Positions 1 through 12,789 of a DNA stretch of 64,000 bases are shown here, piece by piece. Both the position numbers and the translations under genes were made by a program. Within the stretch, counting starts at the first letter, position 1. Every line of letters starts with the position of its first letter. The notes under the pieces were generated by a model. The model had not been told where the DNA came from and did not search any database. It was given only the letters and a program-made list of their open reading frames with translations. The DNA is from Actinernus sp. WN-2022 (Eukaryota; Cnidaria; Anthozoa; Actiniaria; Actinernidae). The stretch spans positions 434,001 through 498,000 of the forward strand of contig JAOWCC010000744.1 of the NCBI GenBank assembly GCA_030867875.1, in the 5' to 3' direction.

Positions 1-243
1 GAAGAAACTATTAAAAAATATATAACTATATATATATATACATACAAACCGTATTAAAAATAGATATACAGACTATTAAAAAATATAATAATATATATCC
101 AAATAACATATATCATGATCCTACATAACTCTTATAAATATAATAAGTGTGATAGGCGTACCTACAATATATAATAGACTATTTGTTAATTACTAGTTAT
201 AAAATACTAACTATTAAACAAGGATAATACCGTCCATTCTCAC
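1..243 (-). repeat. LINE 3' untranslated tail, left copy
   Basis: Very AT-rich sequence immediately downstream (minus strand) of the LINE coding remnant, with short TA runs. It matches 61388-61630 at a constant offset of 61,387. Parts of it resemble the sequence just upstream of the right copy (61265-61387), so the tail seems built from degenerate tandem units. The window starts inside it. Confidence 0.65.
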
Positions 244-2525
244 TCATGATGAGCATGTTATACACAGACATGAATTGTCCAGCATTCTTATTATATCTAG
301 TGACCTAACTGTCTTCCTAAAAGATGGAAGGCTAGGTTTAGTTTTCGTTGCAGTATTTAACTTTTCCCATAGATAGGGACCAAGATATCTTATTGTGTGC
401 TTTTCGTATGTGATAGTGTTAAATCTAGGAATAGGAAAATCCACATTGCGTAAATTGTACTTCTTATCATGATTGTAAAATAGGTCACATACGTGGTTGG
501 GCACAAGGCTATGTTTAACTTTATACATTATAACTAAAATGTCTTGTAATCTTCTATTTAACAGATTTGGTAGCTTTGCCTCATTCAGTAGCCCCTCGTA
601 GGTGGCGCTCTTGTTGTTTAGCACTGCTGGTAACGCACGTTCCTGAATTCGTTGTAGTTTTCTACTGTCCGAAGATTTACAGAAATGCCAAACTGTATGG
701 CAGTAAGTTAAATGTGGAAGCACTGCTGACTTGTACAATTGGCGCTTGGCTTGCTTAGGAATTAGGTTTCTTAGACGCACTAAGACGCCAACCTTCATAC
801 TAGCCTTCTTACAAATGTTACTTATGTGTGAATTAAAGTTTAAATTGTTGTCTAATAAAACCCCTAACAGCTTCAGTTCCAGTGATGACTTGATATTCAC
901 ACCATCGATATTGACATTGATAACTGGATTGTTATTATTATTTCTATTGCCAATTAGCATAACGTTATACTTATCGTGATTTCCTTTTAGTAGATTGTCA
1001 CTATACCATCTGCATATGAGTTGTCCCTCCTCATTGAGTGCTCTTTCTACAGTGTCAGCAGAACTCCCAGCAACATAGAGTTGGTGGTCATCGGCGTACA
1101 TGGATAGGCTTGCATTACTGATTAAATATGCCATATCGTTCTGAAAGATATTCCAGAGAAGAGGCCCAAACGATGATCCCTGTGGACAGCATCCTTCCAA
1201 TTACTTACTATTGGTCCGAACTTCACTCTGTTTTGCCTATTCGTAAAATATGATCTCAATAAAGTTAGGGCATTTTCCGAGAAACCGTAGGTTTTCAGTT
1301 TGTTGATCATGAGTGCTGGGTGCAGGGAATCAAAAGCCTTACTCATATCTGTTTATAGTATCCCTACATAATCTCTTTTGTCCACAGCAAGCTTCCATTC
1401 TTCTGTAAGTCTAAGTAGTGTTGTTTCACAGCTATACCTTTTTCTATATGCAGATATGCAGGAATCAAGCTCAGACTCAAAACGCCCATTCACTTGCATG
1501 CTCATCAGTTGCTCGTAAACTTTATTCACGGTGCTAAGTAAGGTTATCGGACGATAGTTCTTTTCATACAATCGATCATCCTTTTTGAACACAGGACTCC
1601 ATTCACCTTTTTTCCAAGCCTCTGGCCACTCGCCTTTCTGTATGCTATTATTATACAGCTTTGTTAACGAGTCTGCAACTCCACTAGCTGCAAGTCTAAG
1701 CATTTTTGGTGTTATTGAATCCCAGCCTGAGGCCTTCCTAGCATTAAGGCCTTCGAGCACTAACTGTACTTGTTTGCTGCTAAGCTGTGTAATGCTAAAT
1801 TCATCTGGTATACCTTCATGTGCAAGCTCTATGTTCCTGAGACTTGGATGATTAGATAGGTCTTCTTCTGTTAGGCAAGTGGCATTTGTGCCCCCTATCC
1901 CATCAGCCATTGTTGAAAAATAATTCACTAGAATGTTAGCCACTTTCTCCTGAACTCTCTCAATCTCCCCATTCTCCATCCTAATGTTTATATCTGTTCC
2001 ACTTTGACTATTGCTCTTGCTGCCGAGAAAAGGTTTGAAAGTCTTAAAGAAATCACTTGGTTTGGCTTTTAAGTCTTCCGATTTTTGTAACCAGTACTGT
2101 TTGATGGCTTTTCTTCTGCATTTGGTTGCTATATTTCTCCATTTCCTCTTCAGATCCCAATTCTCTTGTGTTCTTTGCTGAGCATATTTCTTAGCATAAA
2201 TCCTTTTCATTTTGATGGCACTTTTCCATTCAGGTGTCATATACGGCACATTCTTGTCTCTAAATCTCATTCTCTTTCTTGGCAAGTGCTTCTCAGCAAT
2301 AGTATTAAACAGAGACTCCCAATACTCATATTTGTCATCCAGTGTGTCAAAAGTGTCCATTACATCCCATGGGGCAGACCTTAAGTCATTGTTAAATTCA
2401 GCCATTAGAAGAGCGTAATGGCAATGGACAGTTTTACTTTTCATTGAATCGTCAAATACAGTAGCGGAAATGCCACTAGAACACACCATTACAACATTTC
2501 GTCCAAGGCTTTTCAGACGCGTTAC
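244..2525 (-). pseudogene. Non-LTR retrotransposon reverse transcriptase, broken (left copy)
   Basis: Minus-strand remnant of a LINE polymerase in three pieces. The piece at 1353-2489 (378 codons) covers the linker and RT fingers, with the NYRPITLLS-type motif and AYRKRYSCET. The piece at 1122-1346 carries the D-M-S-K-A-F-D motif A region. The piece at 244-1200 carries P-Q-G-S-S-F-G-P and the catalytic YADD box, followed by the thumb and C-terminal region. The first two pieces are in one frame, separated by a TAA near 1353. The second and third are separated by a frameshift near 1200. The upstream endonuclease domain is missing, as in a 5'-truncated insertion. Architecture fits the CR1/jockey-like LINE group; the clade was not resolved. 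Both lesions recur in the copy at 61.6-63.9 kb. Confidence 0.88.
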
Positions 2526-2600
2526 GGTTTCGTTTACTCAACAGGATATTAATAGATGGTTTGCACTCAATCCCCAGAGATTCAAATGACAAAGGGCATG

Positions 2601-2673
2601 GCAGCCATGTTGGTGTACAGAACAAAAGAAGCTAACGAAGCATCTATTGTTAACTGTACACCAACATGGCGGC
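2601..2673. repeat. Inverted repeat (hairpin) upstream of LINE
   Basis: Arms 2601-2620 and 2654-2673 are complementary over 20 bp with one mismatch, with looser complementarity beyond. They sit at the 5' side of the LINE remnant. The duplicate copy at the window's right edge is cut off inside the first arm. Confidence 0.6.
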
Positions 2674-2680
2674 TATGACC

Positions 2681-3688
2681 TAAAGTGCAAAGGGTCCATA
2701 GGGACTTTAAGCAAAACACGTTGGCAATGTCTTCGACGACGGCATAAAACAACAAGGGCACCCAACGAGTACTTTTTTAAATTCGTTTGAAACCAGTTGT
2801 CTGCAGCTTATCTAGCCATTTTAAGGCGCCTACTATGTCTTTTGACGCATTCTAGAAAGCTATTAGCTGTTCGGATTTTCTAGGTGGAAATCGCGTCAAC
2901 CGAAAATACTATGGCAAAATATTCCCGGCCTACGAATTTGTTAGTAGTCTAGAACATAACAAGAATTTTCTAGCCCAAGAAACTTCATGTTGCAAAGTTT
3001 TGTTGAGGTACTAATGTTTTAGGGATTCTTTTTTCCTGTTCTGACTCTATTGATCAGACGAATTGGGACGTACGAATATTTTAGGGGAAACCTTTTAGTC
3101 TCCCTTTTCTTCTATAATTTTTTTAAAGAGAACGCGAACGTATAAGAAAGTAAATCAATCCGTTTTTCGTTCGGCGTGAACGGAACTCTATACTCTGTCA
3201 TATTTTTCGAAAATCTGGTTGTGAAAAACAATTCAAGGTGAACGAGGGAAATAGTAGACACCAAATTTCGGGAGAAAGGCACTTTTCTACGTCCCGTCGT
3301 CATTGCCGTCGGCTGATTGCTTAAAGTCCCTAATATGTCCTGCTTCGGCAGTTCTAACTGCTCTTTGCTCATCTGTTAGGCTCCAGGAAAGATAAGGGTC
3401 AATACGAGTTCTCACTGACCTATTTGTCACACCATATTCTAGCCGCTACACGGACGTATTTTTTCACTCTCATATTGCAGTCAGTTCAACGGAATCGTCT
3501 ATAACAAATTCTTGTACAACTTACCTTGGTCAGTTCCGTTTTTGGTTATTTTACATTTGAAACAGCTTTTGAAGAAAACTAAATCAAGAAATCGACTACA
3601 TTTCTATTTGACATTTACTTCACCTATTGTTTGCTGAAATGTTCGTGGGTCTCCCCTATCAGGCGCCAAACGTTTCAAAATTAAATTT
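2681..3688. other. No recognised feature
   Basis: About 1 kb of moderately AT-rich sequence. The only notable frame (3112-3372, minus) resembles nothing I know and has no supporting context. Confidence 0.5.
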
Positions 3689-3699
3689 TCATACACCTA

Positions 3700-4136
3700 T
3701 ACCAATTATGCATACATGTATTGAAATCCATACACGTACAAAAATCATTACTTGTGAAACTTCCATACATGTATCACAAATATATACATGTATCAAAAAA
3801 TTAAACATGTATCGAAAATCCATACATGTATAAAGATACATATATGTACAAAAAGACATACATGTGCAGAAATCCATACATGTACAGAAATTCATACATG
3901 TACCGAAATTCATACATGTACCGAAATTCATACATGTACAGAAATTCATACATGTACCGAAATTCATACATGTACAGAAATTCATACATGTACCGAAATT
4001 CATACATGTACCGAAATTCATACATGTACCGAAATTCATACATGTACAGAAATTCATACATGTACCGAAATTCATACATGTACCGAAATTCATACATGTA
4101 CCGAAATTCATACATGTACCGAAAGCCATACATGTA
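3700..4136. repeat. 18-bp minisatellite (CATACATGTA family)
   Basis: Tandem units of 18 bp built on catacatgtaccgaaatt, with c/a alternation at one position (accg or acag). The first part (about 3700-3860) is degenerate and the rest, about 15 units, is nearly uniform. Because 18 is divisible by 3, several frames on both strands are open throughout; these give the repetitive hypothetical proteins one would otherwise call here, and they are not genes. The same unit recurs at 8455-8660. Confidence 0.93.
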
Positions 4137-4326
4137 ATTAAAGGGAGCCTGCTTTGTTATTGTTTATATCCGTGACTTTGACCCTTATTAACGCGGGAAC
4201 CTCAACGAACTTAGCGTATTCTTTATGTAGGTGACATGGTAATTTTAATTTGAACATGGATGAACTATTAGTTTCATCAAGGTGAATGCAAAGACCAAAG
4301 TTACATATCGGTACTTGGCTGTACTA
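4137..4326 (+). repeat. Dispersed repeat flank, related to 8665-8790
   Basis: The stretch containing tgctttgttattgtttatat and the following gaacatggatg segment matches 8697-8780 in the same orientation, with substitutions and small indels. In both places it directly follows the 18-bp minisatellite, so minisatellite and flank form one repeat family. The TIR element 4327-8029 is inserted next to it. Confidence 0.7.
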
Positions 4327-7300
4327 TCCCTTACCAAAATTGAGTACATTTGGGGTATACTTCATTTGTACCTAAAGTATACCCCAAACCTACCCGAAAT
4401 AGGTACAAAATAGGTATACCTAAAGTAGCGCACTTTTGGAACCATTATGGGTACATCTGAGGTATACCTCAAATGTACCTCTTTAACTAAAGACAGTACT
4501 ACAAATAATATTCAAAAAAATGTGGGGTATACCTCATTTGTACCTAAATTATACCTCAAACGTACCCAAAATAGGTACATACTAGGTATATCCAAAGTAT
4601 CACACTTTTGGGAACCTGCATTTTGGGTACACTTGAGGTATACCACAAATGTACCTCTTCAACTAGACTGTACTCCCAAATACTGCATGTACACCTGCAG
4701 GTAGGGTATATAACTTTTGCAGGCATTCAAGGTGTACTTAAAAAGTTCCACCAATGATGTTGAAACTCGTAAATCGTAGATATATTTTTTATTACTTGAA
4801 CTGATCATTAAGCAAATGCTACAAGGTACATGGCCAGAAATGCCATTTGCAGTATAAAAAATTAGTCTGATTCACAAATAGTCCAACTGAAACTATAACC
4901 ACAATTTGATTTGTAATAATATTGACTTTAACTTTTGTTTTTGGATGTTTCAATAACATTGGACTCAGCTGCATAATAGTGCCTTGTCTTGCTCTCCATG
5001 GAATCAGCATTCTTCAGTTTCATCTGTTTGCTTTATTGTTCTACAAGAAACAAATGTATACTCTATAGATAAGTGCATTATATATATTTTATACACTAGA
5101 ACATAACCGGTTACTTTGTGCTGAAATTCATCAATACAAAAAAAAAACATGGTTCAAATTGTATTGAAAAACTAAAACCATACCATTGTCTTGCAACTGA
5201 TTTCAGTATGACATGCATAGAGATAGATAATAATAATTATTATTTGACATACTGATTCGACACAATCATTCTGAGAAAAATTATGCTTCTGTTCTGCAAC
5301 GCAATATGTTGGCAGTCTGTAAGATACTTGGAATCAAAATAAGAAACTAAATAATTTGATTTTGTACCTCAAAACCATCATAAACCAGTGAGCCTGGTTA
5401 CAAAGCATGTTGAATGGTTGTGTCGAATGAGTACATATCTATGTTGAATGATTCCAGCCCTATACATGTAATGGCTAAACTGCAGAACACAATGCCACTT
5501 CAGTGCCACTTAAAAAGATGACTTGAAAACTTTGTTACATTCTCCATTATAGTTCAGGTTTATTTACACTCGTTATATGAACGATTTTAGGTTTTAAATG
5601 GTTAGGTTTTTTTATTTGGCCATGGGGGTTAGGTTTTTAGAACTAATTATATAAGTGGTGTTGTATTTGCTAGTTGCTCCTTAATTTGAAAAAGCTAAAT
5701 AAACATGAAATGTATATCTAGTTTGCCATGGTGTTATTGCATGTATGGTAGACCTACATGTATGTGTTTCTAAGTGGCAGTAAAAAAAAAATCAATCAGA
5801 TCGAGTGCAGATCAGATTTGAGGTAGAAATAATACGGCTCCGAAATTTATTTTAATCAACTGCATGATAACACAAAATTATATATAAATTAAGTGCGTGT
5901 GTATATCACTACATGGTACATCATGGTACATGTACTTAATCCAAAGCAACGGATCGAGACTAGCTCGTGATCATGCACAGATCAGAGGTACAACTAGGCG
6001 ATGAACATGTACAATAAATTATGATGTAAAAATTACCAAAGTCCAAAGGTTTTGCTCTACATCCATGATCACAAAATACAATTAATTCACAAGCAATTTA
6101 CCTTAAATGTGCGAGTAATATCCTGAGGATTCCAATAAAGAAGAAGAACGCACGTCTGATATGGTTGCGGGTATTTGTTGAACATATCCCTCCTGAGCAA
6201 AGACCGTTGGAAATTTAACGACTTCACATTTTGAGCGCCAGAACTGTTCCGGTAATCTGATTGGTTATGATGCTGACAGTGACATTCCTGAGCCACCTTT
6301 GAACGGTTTCCTTGATTAAAAAAGTCGGGAAAGCACTCCTCTTTTCCTAAATGCCTGCTTATCCAGAAAGGAAAAGGTTTTGATGGCACGAGAATAAGAA
6401 GAACTAGTCATCAAATGGTTTAACTTCAAGACGCCAGTTCCCTACGTTTAGGGTCCGCCATCTTGTTTTGATGTGGTTACTGCTGACCAACTGTTGAAAC
6501 ATGCGGGCACATCCAAGGTATTGTTGATACACAGGCTACCCGAGCGTAAGGTTTTTGATTAGGAAGAAATAATCATCCGAATGCGCTGAAATTGCACACA
6601 GACACAGCATATTAACTGACAAACACACAAGTAAAGTCTAATTTCTTTTATTTCAATATTTACAGAATTATTGCAATTTCTAAAAACTATAAATTCCCAG
6701 TCATCTTGTAAAATAAACAGTTAATCAAAACCTTACGCTTGAGTAGCCTGTGGTCGATGATGGCTAAAATCGATATCTCAGTCGTGAAATATTTTCATTC
6801 TTTAACCCTGCTTTAACTCATGCAGTCATGAATAAATTAACTGCTAGCCATCATAGCGTGAACATCTCAGCATTTCTAAAGTTAAAATCCCTCCCCCAGC
6901 CCCGTCTTACCTCCTTAAGAGTGACCTTCTCTTTATCTCAATGTTTGTTCGGTTGTATGATGGTTGTCTGTTCCCACCTTTGTTGAATGACATTTATCTC
7001 TCAACACCTCTTTGAGATAAACGGATTAGTGATTATCGCGATACTTGAATAAATGGCCACGCTCGTGGCAAATTAATCCCAAGCTGGGTGGTGTCGCGTA
7101 GTTGATGTCTTCATTCACCAAACTGAGCTTGACGCTGGCATACAAAGCACATTTCACATATCGAGGCTGTGATTACACAGTAGCTTCTCTGGGCGCAACA
7201 TAAATTAATTTAAAGAAATAATATTATGAAATCAATTTAATTTTGATTAATAAATATTACTTATCTGTCTGAAATATGTTGTGTCGTAATTTATGCACTG

Positions 7301-8029
7301 AATAAGTGAATTTATAAACACCATGATCATATGTTTTTCTGTCATATACGTTTCAGTGGTTTGTCTGTCATATGTTTTAGTGGCTTTTTGTCATATGTTT
7401 TGTCATGCGTATTTTAGTGGCAATTATGTTACCAACCACTTACCGACCACTTACCAACCACTTACCGACACAGTTTTACCGACCACTTACCGACCACTTT
7501 TTTTCGGTGCAGAGTTTTCACTTTAGCCATGTAAAAATATATAAAATTATCTGATTCTCCAGAAGTAATTAAAGTACATGTGAAGTGTACCTGAAGTGTA
7601 CCCATTCCTTGAGGTTTTAATGCAGGACTATGGAGAGGTACATTTGGGGTACATGTGAAGTGTACCTCAAGTGTACCCCATTCCTTGAGGTTTATGCAGG
7701 ACTATGGAGAGGTACATTTGGGGTACATGTGAAATGTACCTCAAGTGTACCCATTCCTTGAGGTTTATGCAGGAGTATGGAGATTTACATTTGGGGTACA
7801 TGTAAAGTGTACCTCAAGTGTACCCCATTCCTTGAGGTTTATCCAAGAGTATTTAAGGTACATTTGGAGTACAGTGGAGTGTGCCTTAAGTATACCTCAA
7901 ACACTCCACTAAGACATTGAGGTCCATTCTTGGTATACCTAGATTGTACCTAATCTCACATATGTACATTTGGGGTATACCTTAGGTACAGGTGAGGTAT
8001 ACTTTTGTGTACCCGATTTTGGTAAGGGA
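4327..8029. mobile_element. 3.7-kb TIR element with TA target duplication
   Basis: The left end begins tcccttaccaaaat at 4327 and the right end finishes with the reverse complement, attttggtaaggga, at 8029; each is flanked by TA (4325-4326 and 8030-8031). Both ends carry long subterminal arrays of ggtacatttggggtatac-like motifs in mirrored orientation (about 4340-4700 and 7565-8020). A related repeat copy at 8778-8795 shows the flanking sequence without the insertion. No transposase-like frame was seen inside; the longest frames (6087-6389 minus, 7323-7526 plus) are unrecognised. It is probably non-autonomous. TA duplication suits Tc1/mariner-type mobilisation, but the superfamily is not shown. 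Confidence 0.75.
7428..7500. repeat. Short tandem repeat (taccgaccact)
   Basis: About six degenerate copies of an 11-bp accacttaccg-type unit inside the TIR element. Confidence 0.6.
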
Positions 8030-8031
8030 TA

Positions 8032-8300
8032 ATATTTACCGTTCACCCGTCGTTCCCTGCTATCAGTGCTATAAATAGTGAACACTGACTTTCTGGGTAT
8101 ATACTCATGAATATGATAGCGAGAGGTTTCTCTCCTCGGTTTTATTTTTACCTGCAGAGAGAGGGAGAGAGAGATATGCCATCAGGCAATCTCTTTGCTG
8201 GTAGTAGCAGAGAACCAGTTCAAGAGAGAACAGTGAACAAATTACATCTCGCTTCAAAGGGAAATTATTATCTCGGCGGCTTTGTTTGTCAAATTCGTGC
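8032..8300 (+). repeat. Repeat block, first copy
   Basis: Similar in the same orientation to 8786-9075: a TATA-like tataaat stretch, a gagagagaggg purine run, and the shared stretch from gagaacagtgaac to ggcggctttgttt. It looks like two diverged copies of one dispersed element separated by the minisatellite at 8455-8660. Confidence 0.7.
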
Positions 8301-8454
8301 GCCGAGTGTAAACTTTGATCGACCGGGCGAAAGCCTTTCGAAACCAGAGAGAGAGACCTGTTTATACAAGTTTAAAGCCGAAGCCCTCGAAATGATTTTA
8401 GTGAATTGCTCAGTTCTTTTCTGGTCCACCAAGTGGAGTTTTGTTGCCATATGT

Positions 8455-8665
8455 AGAGAAATTCATACCTGGAGAGAAATTCATACATGTACAGAAATCC
8501 ATACATGTAGAGACAGAACTTCAGAAATCCATACATGTACAGAAATTCATACATGTATGTACCGAAATCCATACATGTACTTCAGAAATTCATACATGTA
8601 ATTATAGAATACCATACATGTACAGAAATTCATACATGTAATTATAGAAACCATACATGTAATTA
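8455..8665. repeat. 18-bp minisatellite, second degenerate array
   Basis: Same catacatgta unit as at 3700-4136 but with variable spacing and inserted bases. It lies at the end of the first repeat block and is followed, as at 4137, by the tgctttgttattg flank. Confidence 0.85.
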
Positions 8666-8785
8666 AATGGGCCATCTCACCCACAGTGCTTCGCGTGCTT
8701 TGTTATTGTTTATATCCGGGACTTTGACCCCTTGTTCACGCCTGGCGGTGACATGATAATTTTGATTTGAACATGGATGTACTAT

Positions 8786-9075
8786 AATATTTACCGCTCA
8801 CCCGCCCTTACCCTGCTATCATGCAGTGCTATATAAACAGAGAACCCTTTCTCCGGGTAATACTATAAATAATTATGAAAGCGTTAGGTTTCTCTCGGTT
8901 TTCTTTTTTCCTTCAGAGAGAGGGAGAGAGAGAGAGAGAGATCTGCTAGCAGGCAATAATATCGTTGCTGGCAGTAGCAGAGAACCAGGACAGGAGAGAA
9001 CAGTGAACGAATTACAGCTCGCTTCAAAGGGAAATTATTATCTCGGCGGCTTTGTTTGACAAATTCGTGCGAGTG
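8786..9075 (+). repeat. Repeat block, second copy
   Basis: Direct, diverged copy of 8032-8300, including the purine run and the ggcggctttgttt end. The open frame 8826-9059 is repeat sequence. Confidence 0.7.
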
Positions 9076-9269
9076 TTAGATTCGAAATGCCCCGCCGTTA
9101 ACGTACAACGGACGTTTATGGGGAAGGGGGTTAGGGAATGGACGTTAGTGTATGAAAATGTGTTTTGTTCTAAATGCCCCACATAGAAGTACACTTTTTA
9201 ATCAAACGTTTCCAGTCAGCTAGATCTACATTACTCGGCAATCTCCAGGTAAATGAAACTCAGTTTATA

Positions 9270-10239
9270 CAGTAGAACCCCGGTAACTCGAACTCGAGTA
9301 ACTCGAATTTCCCGCTAACTCGAACTAAGTTCGATTTCCCTTGGATTTGGCCCTATTTTTGAGTCATTTTTACTCGGATAACTCGAACTCGGATAACTCG
9401 AATTACCCACTAACTCGAACTATGTTTCGTTTCCCTTGGCACAAATTTATCCCGATAATTCGAACTCTGTTCTTAAATATGACTTCTCAAAATATGAAGA
9501 AAATAGGCTGCTTGTTATCTGATTGTTACTTAATTTGATTTTAATTATTGTAACTTCGGACTGATCACGTAAAATAACATTCATTTCACGATCTTATCAG
9601 TCACTACCGGATGCGGTGTCTTTTGTATCGACACAAAGCCTAAAATCCAACAGTATTAGTCATCTCTGATCTCATTCAGTACACTTCTGGGGAGTTCAAT
9701 TTACACTACTTCAGTGGCTGACTATGTAAAAATCGATGTTACTTGCTTACAGCTCAAGGCGTTCCAATTCTTTCTGTAAGATGTTAACAAAGTTCTCTTG
9801 TCCAGAAAGCCTCAGCCTACATCAGACTTGCATTCCTTCGCTATCCCCCAACTGAAGTTAATACCCTGGTTACCAGAGCTTCTAATCTCTCTCTACGCTT
9901 TTATTATCACACTGCATGAACAGCTTTTGTCCGGCTCGCAAAACGGGAGAAGATTGTTTTTGCAAAGCGTCCACCTTTTCACCTCTTCATGATCATGTGC
10001 CCGACTAAATGTTAAAGTTACACTTAGCTCGAAGTCATAATCTTTGGAATTTCTTGTTACCATTGAGCGATGTTTATCACAGAAGTAGATAATAAAACTA
10101 TGTTCACACTATATATCGTCACTATTATTAATAATTAACAAAAATAAAGAAATTTTTCACCGAGCCCGATAACTCGAACCCCCGCTAACTCGAACTGATT
10201 TTCGTTTCCCTTCAGAGTTCGAGTTACCGGGTTCTACTG
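9270..10239. mobile_element. Pogo/Tigger-like MITE, about 970 bp
   Basis: The left end is CAGTAGAACCCCGGTAACTC at 9270 and the right end its near reverse complement, finishing at 10239; both are flanked by TA (9268-9269 and 10240-10241). Subterminal taactcgaac repeats occur at both ends. TIRs of this style with a TA duplication are typical of pogo/Tigger (Tc1/mariner) elements. There is no transposase frame inside, so it is non-autonomous. Confidence 0.88.
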
Positions 10240-10807
10240 TAACTCTTAATTCTGTCGTTGAGTCTTTTATTCAAGATTCCGAAATGAGCTCGTACGGGAA
10301 TTCGAGGTTCAGCAAGAAGTTGTTTATATAAGCGAACTGCCCCCGCGGAAAATATTCCGGGCTTTCCCGGAGCCAAGCCGAGCTTTCCGCGCGAGTAAAA
10401 TTCCGCGGAAAGCCCGGAAAAATCCGGTATATTCCGGGAAGCCACGGAATTTAAGAAAACCTCGAAAATCAGGGATTTTCCGCGAAAAAAGCCCGGAAAA
10501 TATTCTGGGCTTTCCCGGAACCCATCCGGGCTTTCCGCGCGACTAAAATTCCGCGGAAAGCCCGGAAAAATCCGGGATGTTCCGGGAAACCATGGAATAT
10601 AAGAAAACCTGGAAATCCGCGGAAAGCCCGGAATATACCTAGCTATCCCGAGAATTTTCCGTTCTTTCCCGGTTTTCCGAATTCTAGGAAATCCACGATT
10701 TTCCAGGGTTTAAAAACCTAAGGAAATATTATTTGCTTTCGCAGAGTTTCCCCCAGCTTTGCAAGTAATACTTAACCTTTTTTGCTGGAACGAGTAATAG
10801 GTACTTA

Positions 10808-10935
10808 TTGACTGTGTGGGAGGGCCGGACGGGAAACTATTTGGCTCGAGGTTATGACGTTCGGACCGAGCGCACGTACAAAATGACCAAGAGCCAAATA
10901 TTTTCCTGTCCGGCCCGACCTAACTCAGTCAATAG
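10808..10935. mobile_element. Short fold-back MITE, copy 1
   Basis: Arms beginning ttgactgtgtgggagggccg and ending with its imperfect complement (cggcccgacctaactcagtcaa) enclose a short centre. The same hairpin occurs at 17213-17340. Confidence 0.7.
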
Positions 10936-11153
10936 GTTTGTTATCATATGACCATATTTTTTGTAGATCAAACCGCAAAACAGCAAGAAAAATATCTGCA
11001 GGGCCGGACGGCTTTCTCCGGCCCGCTCACGCCATACACGTCCGGCGCCCCCTAATCAGGTGACTTTTGTAAATGGGGCCGTACGGGTCATATGACAAGT
11101 TGCTATTATTCTTCCATTGAGCGGCCGAATTCGCATTTCTGTGATTATAGGTT

Positions 11154-11777
11154 CAGGGGCACTCAACGAGAGTTTTCGCTAAAATGCTTTAATATGCCAT
11201 TATATTACTTCTAAAGCACTTTTAACGGTAACTAAATGAATTTCGAACTGCGGTGGTAACATTTAATCTGTTCGGTGAACCAAAGTGAACTTAGACAGTC
11301 TCGAATATTTTAGGATGCTTTCATTGTCATTTCGAAATTCTTAGGTGTGGCAGAGGCTTTGACGAAAACGTAAGATTCTGACATTTTGTCGAACAGTTAC
11401 CTTTTTCTCGGAATCTTAGCTCTGGTTGTCGAATCTGAAAGGAGAAAAACTGCATCCGAAAATCTCAGGTGTTAACCAGGTGTTTCGAAATACTCCGCAT
11501 TCACTAACATGTGACCTGAAAATGTTTTTATGTTTTGTGATATTCGAGAAATCGAAAAGCATAGAAATTTACCGATTTTTACGAAAATTTTAGGGAAGCA
11601 CATTCAATTTTTTCTTTATTCCGCCGATGTTCCGAAAATTGTAGCCCAAAATATTTGTACTCGCAAATGTAAGAAACTTCCGAACATTTCAGCCTACGTT
11701 TTCCAATTACAGAAAAGTATAGACAACCTTTTTCATCGAACAGGTATTTAGCCTAAAGTGGCCGATGGGTGCCCCTG
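11154..11777. mobile_element. 624-bp MITE with CAGGGGCAC ends
   Basis: The left end is CAGGGGCACTC and the right end GGGTGCCCCTG, flanked by TAGGTT at 11148-11153 and 11778-11783. The paralogous block at 18356-18361 has a single TAGGTT, which is the empty site. Termini resemble hAT-like CAGGG ends, but the visible duplication is 6 bp, not 8, so the superfamily is left open. The frame 11530-11751 is not recognised. Confidence 0.85.
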
Positions 11778-12789
11778 TAGGTTAATGATGAACAATTGCT
11801 AACGTGAGTACTCAATAAAGATTAGGCAGCAGAGAGGGGAAAACACAAATTAAGAGTAGTATACGATCTTAGATAATCGATTCTCTTTGAATCTTTCATT
11901 GGGACAGTTGCACGTTTAGCGGTAATGTTTGCATTCATATAAACTCTCGCCAGTTATGTATCTTGGATCTTGGGATGGTGGACTTGATCATTGAAGCCAG
12001 CTGACATGACATTTCTGCTTTGTCAGTTATCAATGAGGTTTGCATCTTTGTAATTGCACGCAGCAGCAGCAAAATTATTGACCGAACAGTGCTTTAAATT
12101 TAACAAGGTTTCACTAAATCTCTTACAGATGATATAATTTACAGTGTATAATAACTACTATATACGGTATATTTGCTATTGAGTGTAAAGCAAACCGGCC
12201 TCACCCCCCTTCCCCCCCCCCAACCACCAAAAAAAATCTGGCTGCATGAGTTTTAAGAGAGGATTTTTCTAACTGTCGCGTATGTATTGCACATTAGCGC
12301 CAAAAACTAACCCGCAGACTAATTTGAATTCCATTTTTCGCTTTGGATTAACACCCTAATTGGGCGGATATTTTGATTTCATTAAAATAATTAATTCGGC
12401 TTAGAGGGCCAGTGATGACATATCTTGAATAGAATTTTAAATAGCGTTATATCAAGTTACTATCATTACTCACGAGCAATCACCGATAGTACGTTTTTTC
12501 ATGTTTGCTCTCTTAAATCATAGTTTATTTAATTTCTCTACCGCGAAATGTCTTCTCAGCGTTACGTGACCTTTAAGATCCACGAAGCGTGTTGATTACG
12601 AAGCCCGGCCTTTATATAATGAAGGGGATATCGAGGAAGATGTGTTTTACGACAGTTTTGCCGAACTACCATCGCACGAGGAGTCTTGCCGCTTGTTGTC
12701 ACAAACAAACACAAATAACATAAACTCTTGACTATGAACTGTTTTAGCGTGGCACAAACTTAAGTTAGTTTCTTGCTTTTCTTTGTAAA

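Noticed and set aside
3689..4175. Several overlapping repetitive proteins on both strands
   Set aside because: They are frames through an 18-bp minisatellite; the period is a multiple of three, so all stay open.
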